A stretch of 64,000 bases of DNA from Flavobacterium sp. 9R (GTDB taxonomy: Bacteria; Bacteroidota; Bacteroidia; Flavobacteriales; Flavobacteriaceae): NCBI RefSeq assembly GCF_902506345.1, contig NZ_LR733413.1, forward strand, positions 1,769,637-1,833,636. Reading direction: 5' to 3'. The translations under genes and the position numbers were made by a program. The notes below the pieces were generated by a model, which was not told the DNA's origin, searched no databases, and saw only the letters and a program-made list of their open reading frames with translations. Of the stretch, positions 32,601 through 42,668 are shown piece by piece (positions within the stretch are counted from its first letter, which is position 1; every line of letters starts with the position of its first letter).

Positions 32601-33980
32601 TTAGTCTTTTATAAATTCATAATACAAAACCTTAGATAAAAAAGATTCCTGTTTTTGTTGATGGATAAAACCTTGTCTATAGGAATATTGCTCAGGAGCA
32701 TTGATTTTGTTCGCTAAAAAATAGTTTTCCCTCGCTTCATCATTAAAATTCAAGCTACATAGAAAAGCAGGCTCAACTCCTTTCCCTACCGAAATATTGT
32801 AGACTGTAATTACATTTCCCCAATTGATACAAGCACACACCAGAATGGTTCCATAAAAAAACCACGCCATTTGATTAAAAATATATGCATTGGTCTTTTG
32901 ACGAATAATCTTTATGAAAGTATACCCCAAACCTATAAAAGCCAAAATCAAGAAGGCATAAACCCCCAACCTTTTGTATGTCAGACCAAAAAAAGCAACA
33001 TATTCTGAATTCTTAATAAACGTACTTATGATTAACACACTATTTAAAACAATCCAAATTTTGGCCAAGCGTTTAAGATTAACCGCTTTTTTATCAAAAT
33101 TAAAACCACCTTTAAAGTAAAACAATAAAACACCAACCGCCATAATTGTTGAAAAAATAACGGCATTCACTCTTTCGTGCGTCGCTTTACTCAATGAGCT
33201 ACTTGCTGATACTTCAAAAAATTGTTCGTAGTTGTAGGTGACTATAAAAACCAAAAGCATAACGTTAAGCAACCACAAAGTAATTTCACCACTTTTTCTT
33301 TCAAAATCTAAATCCAAAAAAGAAAAAGTGGGTTGATTTACCTCCTTGGCTATTACGAAGTCATTAGCTAACTTTTCATTAAGTTCATAAGACATATCGG
33401 GAACCCAATAATTCCAGAAAGTAAAGGAAACATAAAACCCAATCAAGACCATTAAAAGCAGTTCAAAAATATCCAAGTCTAAAGTGTAGTCTGTAAAAAG
33501 TGCCGAAAAATGGTCACTACCAAAAGAATATACGACAAAAAACAACAACAAAAACACTAGTGGAATCACTACATAGGCAATTAGTTTTTTGGCAAAATCA
33601 TTTTTTAATTCTCGTTTAGGCAACCATTGTCCAAACAAAAAAGGGCGACCTAAAGAAGCAAATCCATTAACAACAATCAATGGAACTAATTGAATCAATT
33701 TTAACTCGACCAATTGTGTCCTAAATTGTAGCATAATAATAGAGAGAAAAAGCGCTAAAAAAGAAGCAAAATCGCCATACCAAGCAAACGACAAACAAGA
33801 TAAGACAGAAGTAAAAACTAGCCACCAATGGGATTTGTTTACGAACTGATTTTTAAAAAAATAAACAATCATTGCTGTCAGAAACAAACCAAAAATAGCA
33901 AGGTTTAAACCAACAGACTGATTGTAAAAAAGCAAGGTAAAAACAAAGCTTGAGGCAAAAATGAAATGGTGTTTTTTCAT
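32601..33980 (-). CDS. DUF4173/DUF4153 polytopic membrane protein
   Basis: The 459-residue protein has about 11-12 hydrophobic segments covering most of its length. The segment LDFERKSGEITLWLLNVMLL and the following NYEQFFEVSASSSLSKATH match the DUF4173 family as I know it from Bacteroidetes. No catalytic motif is visible; the function is unknown. It is preceded by a small winged-helix regulator and a short membrane protein on the same strand, an arrangement repeated in Flavobacteria, which suggests the three act together. Confidence 0.82.
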   Translation of the reverse strand: MKKHHFIFASSFVFTLLFYNQSVGLNLAIFGLFLTAMIVYFFKNQFVNKSHWWLVFTSVLSCLSFAWYGDFASFLALFLSIIMLQFRTQLVELKLIQLVPLIVVNGFASLGRPFLFGQWLPKRELKNDFAKKLIAYVVIPLVFLLLFFVVYSFGSDHFSALFTDYTLDLDIFELLLMVLIGFYVSFTFWNYWVPDMSYELNEKLANDFVIAKEVNQPTFSFLDLDFERKSGEITLWLLNVMLLVFIVTYNYEQFFEVSASSSLSKATHERVNAVIFSTIMAVGVLLFYFKGGFNFDKKAVNLKRLAKIWIVLNSVLIISTFIKNSEYVAFFGLTYKRLGVYAFLILAFIGLGYTFIKIIRQKTNAYIFNQMAWFFYGTILVCACINWGNVITVYNISVGKGVEPAFLCSLNFNDEARENYFLANKINAPEQYSYRQGFIHQQKQESFLSKVLYYEFIKD

Positions 33981-34033
33981 AATTTAAAATTTAAAAGTAC
34001 TTTGCATTTCAAAGTAATTAGACAAAAAAATAG

Positions 34034-34327
34034 TTATTTAGTTTTCAATAATTTTTCAAGACTTTTGAGGTGTTGTTCAAAGGTAACACGTCCTTTATTC
34101 GTTACTCGATAAGAAGTTTTGGGTTTCTTACCAACAAATTCTTTTTTAACTTCGATATATTCCCCTTTTTCTAAAGCACTGGAATGGCTGGCTAAATTTC
34201 CATCGGTTATATCCAATAGCGATTTCATTTCGGTAAAATCTACCCAATCGTTAACCATCAAAATAGACATAATGCCTAATCTGACGCGACTCTCGAAATC
34301 TTTATTTAATTTATCTATAATTCCCAT
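34034..34327 (-). CDS. Small winged-helix transcriptional regulator
   Basis: The 97-residue protein is a stand-alone winged helix (HTH_27 type, related to MarR/PadR). DFTEMKSLLDITDGNLASHS holds the recognition helix, and YIEVKKEFVGKKPKTSYRVT forms the wing. The C-terminal helix RVTFEQHLKSLEKLLKT probably makes the dimer. The gene lies between a short membrane protein (6 bases upstream) and the DUF4173 protein, and likely regulates this group; the effector is unknown. Confidence 0.88.
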   Translation of the reverse strand: MGIIDKLNKDFESRVRLGIMSILMVNDWVDFTEMKSLLDITDGNLASHSSALEKGEYIEVKKEFVGKKPKTSYRVTNKGRVTFEQHLKSLEKLLKTK

Positions 34328-34333
34328 TGATGG

Positions 34334-34948
34334 TTATTTATATTTTTTGAATAATAATAAACCATAGAAAATGTGCAATATACCGAAACCGAGAATCCAA
34401 AATACTAAACCGTATCCCACAAAAAACAAAGCAATACTTCCTAAAACTACCTCTGAAAATCCAAGGTATTTGATATCTGAGTAAGTATATTTTTCAGCAT
34501 TCAACAATGCTAAACCATAAAAAATCAAGGTACTAGGCGCTACCAAAATAAACATCTGATGATAAACAAGTGCAAAACAAAAGATAGCACCAGCAATTAG
34601 AGGAATTGCTAAATTGAAAAGCATATTTTTGGTAGCTGAAGTCCAGATTGGCAACTTTAATTTTTTACTTTTTCTAACTGTAAAAAAAATACCAAAAGCA
34701 AGTGCAAAGAACAAGATAACAAATGCTGTAAGGATTAATTCGGTAATTAAACTAGTAGAATATAACTGATGATTATCTTCAAAATACTCGATACCATTGT
34801 CTTTAAACAATTGGTACACATATACACCTCCTAGTAGAGCAGACAAACCAGCAAAAACGCCAGACAAACCGCTTAAAGAAATGAAACGTGAAGAACGCTC
34901 CATCATGGAACGGATATGCACTAAATCTTCTTGATGCTTTTCAGTCAT
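34334..34948 (-). CDS. Predicted five- to six-helix membrane protein
   Basis: From ATG 34948 the protein has 204 residues. The N-terminus MTEKHQEDLVHIRSMMERSS is hydrophilic, and then come hydrophobic segments near residues 25-45, 70-95, 115-160 and 175-198. I recognise the pattern as the membrane protein that accompanies winged-helix regulators of this type in Flavobacteria, with no assigned function. A start at 34990 would add a hydrophobic leader that is probably intergenic. The regulator gene follows after 6 bases, so the two are cotranscribed. Confidence 0.75.
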   Translation of the reverse strand: MTEKHQEDLVHIRSMMERSSRFISLSGLSGVFAGLSALLGGVYVYQLFKDNGIEYFEDNHQLYSTSLITELILTAFVILFFALAFGIFFTVRKSKKLKLPIWTSATKNMLFNLAIPLIAGAIFCFALVYHQMFILVAPSTLIFYGLALLNAEKYTYSDIKYLGFSEVVLGSIALFFVGYGLVFWILGFGILHIFYGLLLFKKYK

Positions 34949-35019
34949 AATAAAAGTACTTTGAAATACAAAGTTAATAAAATAAATCAAACACCACGTA
35001 TTTATTTTAATTGATTTTT

Positions 35020-35046
35020 AAAAAAAAGCCACTTAAAAAAGTGGCT
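35020..35046 (-). terminator. Intrinsic terminator of folD
   Basis: AGCCACTT (35027-35034) pairs with AAGTGGCT (35039-35046); on the minus strand the stem is followed by eight T. It lies 25 bases after the folD stop codon. Confidence 0.85.
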
Positions 35047-35070
35047 CTATAAATTATAAAAAAAGAACAA

Positions 35071-35949
35071 TTACTTCATTCTCATTTTTCTCGCTAATAA
35101 TGTATTTTGCAACAGCATTGCAATGGTCATTGGCCCAACACCACCAGGTACTGGAGTGATGAATGAGGATTTTTTACTTACCCCATCAAAATCAACATCG
35201 CCGGTGATTACATATCCTTTTGGGTGAGAAGCGTCTTCTACTCTAGTTATTCCTACGTCAATTACAACAACGCCATCTTTTACCATATCGGCTTTCAAAT
35301 AATTTGGAACACCTAATGCGGTGATAATGATATCAGCATTTTTAGTAAATTCCTCAATATTTTTGGTTCTACTATGGGTTAAGGTAACGGTTGAATCACC
35401 TGGATTCCCTTTACGACTCATCAAGATACTCATCGGACGGCCTACGATATGACTTCTTCCAATTACAACTGTATGTTTCCCTACTGTATCAACTTTATAG
35501 CGCTCTAACAATTGCATAATTCCGAAGGGCGTAGCAGGAATAAAAGTATCCATATCTAAAGCCATTTTTCCGAAATTAGCTGGATGGAAACCATCTACAT
35601 CTTTGTCAGGGTCAATTGCCATTAATATTTTTTGTTCATCAATATGTTTTGGCAATGGCAATTGCACGATATAGCCATCTAAATCATCATCTTCATTCAA
35701 TTCTTTAATTTTCAACAACAACTCTGCTTCTGTAATACTTTCTGGCAAACTCACCAAAGTAGATTCAAAACCAATTTGCTGACAAGAACGCACTTTACTA
35801 CCAACGTAAGTTAAACTAGCACCATCTGTACCTACAATTACTGCAGCCAAATGAGGCACTTTCTCCCCATTGTCTTTCATTTGTTGTACTTCAATGGCAA
35901 TTTCTTTCTTAATATCTTCTGATGTTTTTTTTCCGTCTAGTAGTTGCAT
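35071..35949 (-). CDS. folD: Methylenetetrahydrofolate dehydrogenase/cyclohydrolase
   Basis: Bifunctional one-carbon enzyme that interconverts methylene- and formyl-tetrahydrofolate. The 292-residue protein has the substrate segment [16 protein letters not shown] with the catalytic Lys, [27 protein letters not shown], and the NADP-binding [17 protein letters not shown] and C-terminal [18 protein letters not shown]. All conserved residues are in place. It lies between ffh and a terminator; the region towards ffh holds an inverted repeat rather than a close operon junction. Confidence 0.97.
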   Translation of the reverse strand: MQLLDGKKTSEDIKKEIAIEVQQMKDNGEKVPHLAAVIVGTDGASLTYVGSKVRSCQQIGFESTLVSLPESITEAELLLKIKELNEDDDLDGYIVQLPLPKHIDEQKILMAIDPDKDVDGFHPANFGKMALDMDTFIPATPFGIMQLLERYKVDTVGKHTVVIGRSHIVGRPMSILMSRKGNPGDSTVTLTHSRTKNIEEFTKNADIIITALGVPNYLKADMVKDGVVVIDVGITRVEDASHPKGYVITGDVDFDGVSKKSSFITPVPGGVGPMTIAMLLQNTLLARKMRMK

Positions 35950-35982
35950 TTCTAAAAAAGGTTTCAGGTTTATTGTTTAAAA

Positions 35983-36051
35983 TTTCAAGTAATTGAGACT
36001 TCTATTTTATTAAAGTAAAAAGTTTCAAGTTTAAGTATCAATTACTTGAAA
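35983..36051. repeat. Inverted repeat between ffh and folD
   Basis: A perfect 14-bp inverted repeat, TTTCAAGTAATTGA (35983-35996) and TCAATTACTTGAAA (36038-36051), with related AAACTTGAAACT and GGTTTCAGGTTT repeats on either side. It fills most of the 125-base gap between ffh and folD. It could fold into a long stem in the transcript that follows ffh; there is no T run, so it is not a standard terminator. Confidence 0.6.
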
Positions 36052-36074
36052 CCTGAAACTTGAAACTATCAGTA

Positions 36075-37427
36075 TTATCTAGGCATTCCTCCAGGCATTC
36101 CTTTCATTCCGCCCATCATTTTCATCAAATTCTTTCCGCCTGGACCTTGCATCATTTTCATCATTTTGCTCATTTGGTCGAATTGCTTCATCAATTGATT
36201 GACTTGCTCCACTTTTGTACCAGAACCTTTTGCGATTCTAATCTTACGTTTGGCGTCGATTAGTGCTGGTTTGCTTCTTTCGCCAGGTGTCATAGAATGG
36301 ATAATGGCTTCAATATGTTTGAACGCATCGTCTTCAATTTCGATATCTTTCATTGCTTTAGAAGCACCTGGTATCATTCCAACCAAATCCTTCATATTAC
36401 CCATTTTCTTTACTTGCTGAATTTGGGTTAAGAAATCATCAAAACCAAACTCATTTTTAGCAATTTTCTTTTGTAATTTTCTAGCTTCTTCTTCGTTGAA
36501 CTGCTCTTGCGCACGCTCCACCAAAGAAACAACGTCTCCCATTCCAAGGATACGTTCTGCCATACGAACAGGATAGAACACATCAATGGCGTCCATTTTT
36601 TCTCCTGTTCCTACAAACTTAATCGGTTTGTTTACAACAGTCTTGATAGACAATGCTGCTCCACCACGAGTATCACCATCTAATTTCGTCAAGATTACTC
36701 CATCAAAGTTTAGACGGTCGTTGAAGGTTTTTGCTGTATTTACTGCGTCTTGACCTGTCATCGAATCTACGACAAACAAGGTTTCTTGTGGCTGAATGGC
36801 TTTGTGAACGCGTTCGATTTCGTTCATCATTTCTTCATCCACAGCCAAACGACCTGCGGTATCGACGATTACAACATTGAATCCATTGGATTTGGCGTGT
36901 TTAATCGCATTTTGTGCAATCTCAACTGGATTTTTGTTTTCTGGTTCAGAATAGACCTCAACGGCTATAGAATCTCCAACAACATATAATTGTTGAATCG
37001 CTGCTGGACGATAAATATCACAAGCAACTAAAAGGACTTTTTTATTTTTTTTGGTTTGAAGATAATTGGCTAATTTTCCAGAGAAGGTAGTTTTACCAGA
37101 ACCTTGCAAACCTGACATCAAAATTACGGATGGATTACCAGACAAATTGATTCCAGCAACATCACCTCCCATTAATTCTGTTAATTCGTCTTTGACCAAT
37201 TTTACCAACAATTGTCCTGGTTGCAAGGTCGTTAATACGTCTTGACCAATGGCTTTTTCTTTAACTTTGGCTGTAAAATCTTTAGCAATCTTAAAGTTAA
37301 CATCGGCATCTAGCAACGCACGACGAACTTCTTTTAAGGTATCGGCTACATTGACTTCGGTGATTTTCCCGTGACCTTTAAGAATATGGAACGCTTTATC
37401 TAACTTATCGCTTAAATTATCGAACAT
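36075..37427 (-). CDS. ffh: Signal recognition particle protein Ffh
   Basis: GTPase that binds signal sequences on ribosomes and targets them to FtsY. The 450-residue protein has the N domain, the G domain with P-loop MSGLQGSGKTTFSGKLA near residue 105, VDTAGRLAVDEEMM, LTKLDGDTRGGAALS and the C-terminal M domain. It ends with the Met/Gly-rich segment MMKMMQGPGGKNLMKMMGGM that contributes to signal-peptide and RNA binding. Length and motifs are standard. Confidence 0.97.
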   Translation of the reverse strand: MFDNLSDKLDKAFHILKGHGKITEVNVADTLKEVRRALLDADVNFKIAKDFTAKVKEKAIGQDVLTTLQPGQLLVKLVKDELTELMGGDVAGINLSGNPSVILMSGLQGSGKTTFSGKLANYLQTKKNKKVLLVACDIYRPAAIQQLYVVGDSIAVEVYSEPENKNPVEIAQNAIKHAKSNGFNVVIVDTAGRLAVDEEMMNEIERVHKAIQPQETLFVVDSMTGQDAVNTAKTFNDRLNFDGVILTKLDGDTRGGAALSIKTVVNKPIKFVGTGEKMDAIDVFYPVRMAERILGMGDVVSLVERAQEQFNEEEARKLQKKIAKNEFGFDDFLTQIQQVKKMGNMKDLVGMIPGASKAMKDIEIEDDAFKHIEAIIHSMTPGERSKPALIDAKRKIRIAKGSGTKVEQVNQLMKQFDQMSKMMKMMQGPGGKNLMKMMGGMKGMPGGMPR

Positions 37428-37596
37428 AATTTTCTATTTTTTTGAAATGCAAATATACTATAAAGGTTTAGAGGCACAAAGATTTGAACTTTAAACTTTG
37501 GAGATTTTAGACGTTTTTGGAAACTAAAAAAAGGTAATTGCAAATTCTTCAATTTTGCTTTTTGGTATGAATCCAAAAAAGCTTTATGCTAACTTC

Positions 37597-37708
37597 CTAG
37601 CCCCGATGGGAACGGCATACTCCTGACTTGTGACCAAACAAGGCAGGAGATATAGTGGACAGCGGGAAACCTGCCTACAAAAAAAGCCTATTGCCTCCGC
37701 TCCTAAAA
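37597..37708 (+). repeat. Dispersed hairpin element (copy D)
   Basis: Conserved boxes TAGCCCCGATGGGAACGGC, GTGGACAGCGGGA, AAAGCCTATTG and GCTCCTAAAA surround a hairpin of unrelated sequence (37620-37630 with 37639-37649: 10 of 11 pairs, one A/G mismatch). It lies in the 455-base divergent region between ffh and the small secreted protein. The remainder of that region has no recognisable gene; it holds the -7 box at 37867-37874. Confidence 0.8.
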
Positions 37709-37866
37709 AGTATTGTACGCTAGAACATAAGTGTCAACTCACTCAAAATCATTGCTATAACCAACCAAATTCAAAAAAACACAAAGAGTAAAAAAACAAG
37801 TCTTATGATTTTACTAAAAAATACCTAAGATATTCTTAAATAGCAAAACGCATTACGGAATTCGTA

Positions 37867-37874
37867 TATATTTG
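37867..37874 (+). promoter_or_regulatory. Candidate -7 box of the efflux operon
   Basis: TATATTTG, an exact TAnnTTTG match. It ends nine bases before the ATG at 37884, so the transcript would be almost leaderless. No TTG is visible at the normal distance. Confidence 0.35.
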
Positions 37875-37883
37875 CAGCTCATA

Positions 37884-38267
37884 ATGGAAAAAAGATTTAT
37901 TCATATGCGCTCAGTATTGATATGGCTTATTACGCTACTACTCTTTGTTGACACTACTGCACTTGCCAGTACAGGAGCGTATTCCTCTATTTCATTAAGC
38001 GATAAAAAGAGTAAACAAACTGTTTTGAATTATTTATCGACTACATCTAAAGATACAAACTCAGACTCACCGCTTGAAACAACAAATGATAGCGAACAAA
38101 ACTCTGTAAACGAAATTGAGGATAGTTTCGAGACTTCCTTATTTCCTATTAGCTTTCATTATCAGCTACCCTTGGTTTTCAATTATAGAAAAATATCTGA
38201 TAATTATATCCATATAGAGCCACGTCAGTGTCACCAAGATATTGTTCCTCCTCCTCCAAAAAATTAA
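37884..38267 (+). CDS. Small exported protein of unknown function, upstream of the RND efflux genes
   Basis: From ATG 37884 the protein has 127 residues. It starts with a signal peptide or membrane anchor (SVLIWLITLLLFVDTTALA, about residues 10-28). A Ser/Thr/Asp/Asn-rich stretch with low complexity follows (about 35-80), then a folded-looking end with FPISFHYQLPLVFNYRKISD, and a closing QDIVPPPPKN. I do not recognise the family. It is followed 104 bases later by the efflux adaptor, on the same strand and after an exact -7 box, so it may be the first gene of the efflux operon. Confidence 0.65.
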   Translation: MEKRFIHMRSVLIWLITLLLFVDTTALASTGAYSSISLSDKKSKQTVLNYLSTTSKDTNSDSPLETTNDSEQNSVNEIEDSFETSLFPISFHYQLPLVFNYRKISDNYIHIEPRQCHQDIVPPPPKN

Positions 38268-38370
38268 ATAATTATTACACTAAGTTGCTGTTTTGTTGTG
38301 CATCCTAAGCAAAAGGATTGTCGATAAAGCAGAAAAACACTGTACTTACTATTATTTAATTTTCATAAAA

Positions 38371-39483
38371 ATGAACAAAATTATTTTGATTTTTGTCCTA
38401 GTTCTTGCTATTGGGACTACTTTCTCTTGCAACTCAAACAAAAGCGAAAAAATAGCTTTAGAAAAATACCCTACTACTAATCCTATTTTGGTAGACACCA
38501 CTTTTACGATAGACCATGTAGCAGAAATACAATCCCTTCAAAATGTTGAGATTAGAACAAAAATTAATGGCTACATCGAAAAAATATACGTTGATGAAGG
38601 TAAACCTGTAAAAGCAGGCCAATTACTTTTCACCATAAGTAGCCAAACTTTACAAAAAGATGTTCTTAAAGCGAAAGCAATGGTCAAAAATGCTTTAGCT
38701 GAGGCAAAAACTGCAGAACTTGACTTGCAAAACATTAAAACACTAGCCAACAAAAACATTGTATCCAAAACAGAATTAGAGAAAGCACAAGCCGCTTATA
38801 CAGCCGCTTTAGCTCGTATTGATGAATATCGAGCGAATCAATCTAGTGCAGAAATTCAAGTTTCATTGACAAAAATAAAAGCTCCTTTTGATGGTGTAAT
38901 CAATCGAATTCCTTTCAAAATTGGAAGTTTAATCAATGAGGGAACGCTTCTTACCACAATATCCAATAACAGCTCTGTCTATGCCTATTTTAATGTATCC
39001 GAAAAGGAATACTTGCAATTTAAAGAGCAAAAAAAAGAGAATAACGCTGCAGATATTACTTTACTCTTAGCCAATAACAAAGCACATGCTTACAAAGGAA
39101 GCATTGAAACAATTGAAGGAGAATTTGACAAAACAACTGGAAACATAGCTTTTAGAGCCAAATTTCCAAACCCAGATTTACTATTAAAGCATGGGTCAAG
39201 TGGAAAAATTCAGCTGACCAATACTATAAAAAAAGCCTTGCTTATTCCTCAAAAAGCATCCTTTGAAATACAAGACAAAGTATACGTTTATGTAGTAGAT
39301 GACAACAACATTGTACGCGCAAGAAATATTGAAATCAAACAACGCATTCAACACTTGTATGTAATCGAGTCGGGATTAAAAACATCGGACAGAATTATAT
39401 ATGAAGGCATTCAGAACTTGAAAGAAGGAGATAAAATATTCCCTGAAACCAAACGAATGCAAGAATTAATTTCAAAACTATAA
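38371..39483 (+). CDS. RND efflux periplasmic adaptor subunit
   Basis: Membrane-fusion protein bridging the inner-membrane pump and the outer-membrane channel. From ATG 38371 it has 370 residues and starts with a lipoprotein signal (FVLVLAIGTTFSC, Cys18). The lipoyl half-motifs are VEIRTKINGYIEKIYVDEGK and VKAGQLLFTI, then a helical hairpin (about residues 85-155), then IKAPFDGVINRIPFKIGSLI and the beta-barrel and proximal domains. The start at 38293 would give a non-signal N-terminus and is rejected. The pump gene follows after 28 bases. Confidence 0.93.
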   Translation: MNKIILIFVLVLAIGTTFSCNSNKSEKIALEKYPTTNPILVDTTFTIDHVAEIQSLQNVEIRTKINGYIEKIYVDEGKPVKAGQLLFTISSQTLQKDVLKAKAMVKNALAEAKTAELDLQNIKTLANKNIVSKTELEKAQAAYTAALARIDEYRANQSSAEIQVSLTKIKAPFDGVINRIPFKIGSLINEGTLLTTISNNSSVYAYFNVSEKEYLQFKEQKKENNAADITLLLANNKAHAYKGSIETIEGEFDKTTGNIAFRAKFPNPDLLLKHGSSGKIQLTNTIKKALLIPQKASFEIQDKVYVYVVDDNNIVRARNIEIKQRIQHLYVIESGLKTSDRIIYEGIQNLKEGDKIFPETKRMQELISKL

Positions 39484-39511
39484 AGTCTGTAGACTTAAAA
39501 AAAACAAAACA

Positions 39512-42500
39512 ATGTACTCAAAATTTATACATAGACCTGTACTATCAATAGTTATCTCATTAATTATTGTTCTTTTAGGGGTATTGTCATTGACACAATT
39601 ACCTATGACCCAATTCCCAGATATTGCTCCACCAGAAGTGACGGTTACCACTAAATATACTGGAGCAAATGCTGAAGCCTGTGTAAAAGCAGTGGTAACT
39701 ACTTTGGAACGTGCTGTGAATGGTGTGCCTGGAATGGCTTATATGTCGTCTGTATCAGGAAACGACGGAACCAGTGTCATCAACATCATCTTTAAAGCGG
39801 GGACAGACCCAGAAATTGCCGCTGTCAACGTACAAAATAGAGTTTCTTCTGTTCTGGATGAATTGCCCGAAGAAGTAATTAAGTCTGGAGTAATTGTTGA
39901 AAAGGTACAAAACAGTATGCTGTTGTATCTTAACATATTAAGTTCAGACACCAATCTTGATGAAAAATTCCTATTCAATTTTGCTGATATCAATATCATA
40001 CCAGAACTAAAGCGAATTGAAGGAGTGGGTTATGCCGATATAATGGGACAACGAGAATATGCAATGCGTGTTTGGCTCAACCCAGTAAAAATGGCTGCTT
40101 ATAATATTTCGACCGAAGAAGTCATTCAAAATCTTAAGCAGCAAAACATAGAAGCGGCCCCTGGAAAAGTGGGCGAAAGCTCCGGAAAAATAGAACAATC
40201 CCTACAATATGTAGTAAAATATACTGGAAAATACAATACCAAAGAACAATATGAAAATGTAATCATAAAGCGTGATTTTCAGGGAGAACTGTTGCGATTG
40301 AAAGACATTGCCGATATAGAATTTGGCTCACTAGATTATGATGTTTTATCCAAAGAAAACGGAAAACCATCTGCTGCAATTGTTTTAAAACAACGTCCCG
40401 GGAGTAATGCAAGCGATGTAATTGAAAATATTAAAAATAAAATGGACGAGTTAAAGTCCTCTTTCCCGGCAGGAATATCATACACTTATAGTTATGATGT
40501 TTCCAATTTCTTGAACGCCTCTGTTGAAGGTGTACTTTATACCTTACTAGAAGCTTTTCTATTGGTTGCTTTAGTAGTTTTTATTTTCTTGGGAGACTTT
40601 AGGTCTACTTTGATTCCTGCTATAGCGGTACCCGTATCACTAATAGGTACTTTCTTCTTTATGCAACTCTTTGGGTTTAGTATCAATCTAATCACGCTTT
40701 TTGCATTGGTTTTAGCCATTGGAATTGTGGTAGACAATGCCATTGTTGTTGTGGAAGCCGTACACGCCAAAATGGAAGAAGAACATCTCAATCCAAAAGA
40801 AGCTACAGAAAGTGCTATGAAAGAGATTGGTGGAGCTATTATAGCGATTACTTTGGTAATGTCTGCTGTATTTATCCCGGTAGCCTTTTTACCAGGACCT
40901 TCAGGGGTATTTTTCAGACAGTTCTCTGTGACAATGGCTATCGCAATTGTACTTTCAGGTGTTATTGCATTAACATTGACACCCGCTTTGTGTGCTCTTA
41001 TGCTAAAGAATACTCACAATCAAGAACGCAAAAATACCCTTATCAATCGCTTTATAGATGCCTTTAACGCTCGCTATAATTCAGTAGCAATACGATACCG
41101 AAAAATACTAGAGTACGTTGTGAATAGACGTGTAGTAACGGCCTTAGCGCTTGGTTTATTTTGCGTTGGAACTTTTGGAATTGGACAATTCTTACCAACT
41201 GGTTTTATTCCAAATGAAGACCAAGGAACCATTTATGCAAGTATCACAACTCCTTCAGGCGCCACATTAGAACGCTCTGAAAAAGTAGTAGATGCCATAC
41301 AAGAAGCTGCTTTAAAAATAGAAGGTGTTGCCTCTGTTTCTACCTTAGCAGGCTACAATTTCCTTACCGATGGAACTGGTGCGTCATTCGGGATGAACTT
41401 AATTAGCTTAAAAAGCTGGAAAGAAAGAAAAGGAACGACAGACCAGGAAATAATCCAGAAGCTAAAAGAAGACACTAAAAACATCAAAGATGGTAAAATT
41501 GAATTTTTTACCCCTCCCCCTGTTCCTGGGTATGGAAACTCAAGTGGATTTGAATTGCGAATTCTAGATAAAACAGGCAAAAGTGATTTGAAAAAATTAG
41601 AAGAAGTAGCACGAAATTTTGCCTTAGAATTGAACAAAAATGAAGCAATAAAAAACACGTTCTCTTCTTTTGATGCAAGCTTCCCTCAATTCCTTGTAAA
41701 CATTGACAATACCAAAGCTGCGCAAAAAGGGGTGGTAATAAGCGAAATTCTGAATACGCTACAAACCTATTTAGGAAGTGAATATGCCACCAATTTTATC
41801 AGATTTAATCAAATGTATAAAGTTATGGTGCAGTCCTCTCCTGAGTTCAGAACAAAGCCTGAGGATATTTTAAAGCTTTATACTAAGAACTCTCAAGGTG
41901 AAATGGTTGCGATGTCCTCCTTTTTATCCATTGAAAAAGTATATGGCCCGGAACAAATCACTCGCTACAATATGTATCCAGCAGCGATGTTAAACGGTGA
42001 ACCAAAAGAGGGATTCAGTAGTGGGCAAGCCATTGCTGCTGTCAAAGCTGTTGCTAGCGAAAAACTTCCAAAGGGATACGGTTTTGACTGGGGTGGTTCT
42101 TCGCGAGAGCAAGCGAATGCTGGAAATGAAGCCATTTATATATTTCTTATTTGTTTACTATTTATTTACTTCTTGTTAGCGGCACAATACGAAAGTTTTC
42201 TTTTGCCACTGCCGGTGATTTTATCTTTGCCAACGGGAGTATTTGGAGCATTTTTCCTCTTGGTCGCATTGGGTTTAGAAAACAACATTTATGCTCAGGT
42301 CGCTATGGTAATGCTTATTGGACTACTAGGAAAGAATGCCGTATTAATTATTGAATTCGCCATTCTAAAACAAAAGGAAGGGTTAACTCCATTTCAAGCC
42401 GCCATAGAAGGAGCTCTAGCACGTTTGCGTCCTATTCTGATGACTTCGTTTGCATTTATTGCTGGCTTGCTTCCACTTATGCTTGCTTCGGGTGCTGGTG

Positions 42501-42634
42501 CCATCGGAAATAGAACTATTGGTACAGCAGCTGCTGGAGGAATGTTGTTTGGTACCATTTTCGGGATTCTAATTATTCCCGGGCTTTACTACATTTTTGC
42601 GAGTTTGACTTATAAAAATACAGCCGTAAAATAA
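39512..42634 (+). CDS. RND efflux pump, HAE1/AcrB family
   Basis: Inner-membrane proton-driven multidrug exporter. The 1040-residue length is standard. N-terminal MYSKFIHRPVLSIVISLIIV, then PDIAPPEVTVTTKYTGANAE, NVQNRVSSVLDELPEEV and the transmembrane segment LVLAIGIVVDNAIVVVEAVH with the paired Asp/Asn-type proton-relay residues. The second half has FLPTGFIPNEDQGTIYASI, the drug-binding porter loops, and MLIGLLGKNAVLIIEFA. No frameshift. The outer-membrane factor follows after 34 bases. Confidence 0.96.
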   Translation: MYSKFIHRPVLSIVISLIIVLLGVLSLTQLPMTQFPDIAPPEVTVTTKYTGANAEACVKAVVTTLERAVNGVPGMAYMSSVSGNDGTSVINIIFKAGTDPEIAAVNVQNRVSSVLDELPEEVIKSGVIVEKVQNSMLLYLNILSSDTNLDEKFLFNFADINIIPELKRIEGVGYADIMGQREYAMRVWLNPVKMAAYNISTEEVIQNLKQQNIEAAPGKVGESSGKIEQSLQYVVKYTGKYNTKEQYENVIIKRDFQGELLRLKDIADIEFGSLDYDVLSKENGKPSAAIVLKQRPGSNASDVIENIKNKMDELKSSFPAGISYTYSYDVSNFLNASVEGVLYTLLEAFLLVALVVFIFLGDFRSTLIPAIAVPVSLIGTFFFMQLFGFSINLITLFALVLAIGIVVDNAIVVVEAVHAKMEEEHLNPKEATESAMKEIGGAIIAITLVMSAVFIPVAFLPGPSGVFFRQFSVTMAIAIVLSGVIALTLTPALCALMLKNTHNQERKNTLINRFIDAFNARYNSVAIRYRKILEYVVNRRVVTALALGLFCVGTFGIGQFLPTGFIPNEDQGTIYASITTPSGATLERSEKVVDAIQEAALKIEGVASVSTLAGYNFLTDGTGASFGMNLISLKSWKERKGTTDQEIIQKLKEDTKNIKDGKIEFFTPPPVPGYGNSSGFELRILDKTGKSDLKKLEEVARNFALELNKNEAIKNTFSSFDASFPQFLVNIDNTKAAQKGVVISEILNTLQTYLGSEYATNFIRFNQMYKVMVQSSPEFRTKPEDILKLYTKNSQGEMVAMSSFLSIEKVYGPEQITRYNMYPAAMLNGEPKEGFSSGQAIAAVKAVASEKLPKGYGFDWGGSSREQANAGNEAIYIFLICLLFIYFLLAAQYESFLLPLPVILSLPTGVFGAFFLLVALGLENNIYAQVAMVMLIGLLGKNAVLIIEFAILKQKEGLTPFQAAIEGALARLRPILMTSFAFIAGLLPLMLASGAGAIGNRTIGTAAAGGMLFGTIFGILIIPGLYYIFASLTYKNTAVK

Positions 42635-42668
42635 ATTTTATTCATTAAAGAATCAACTTCAAACAATT

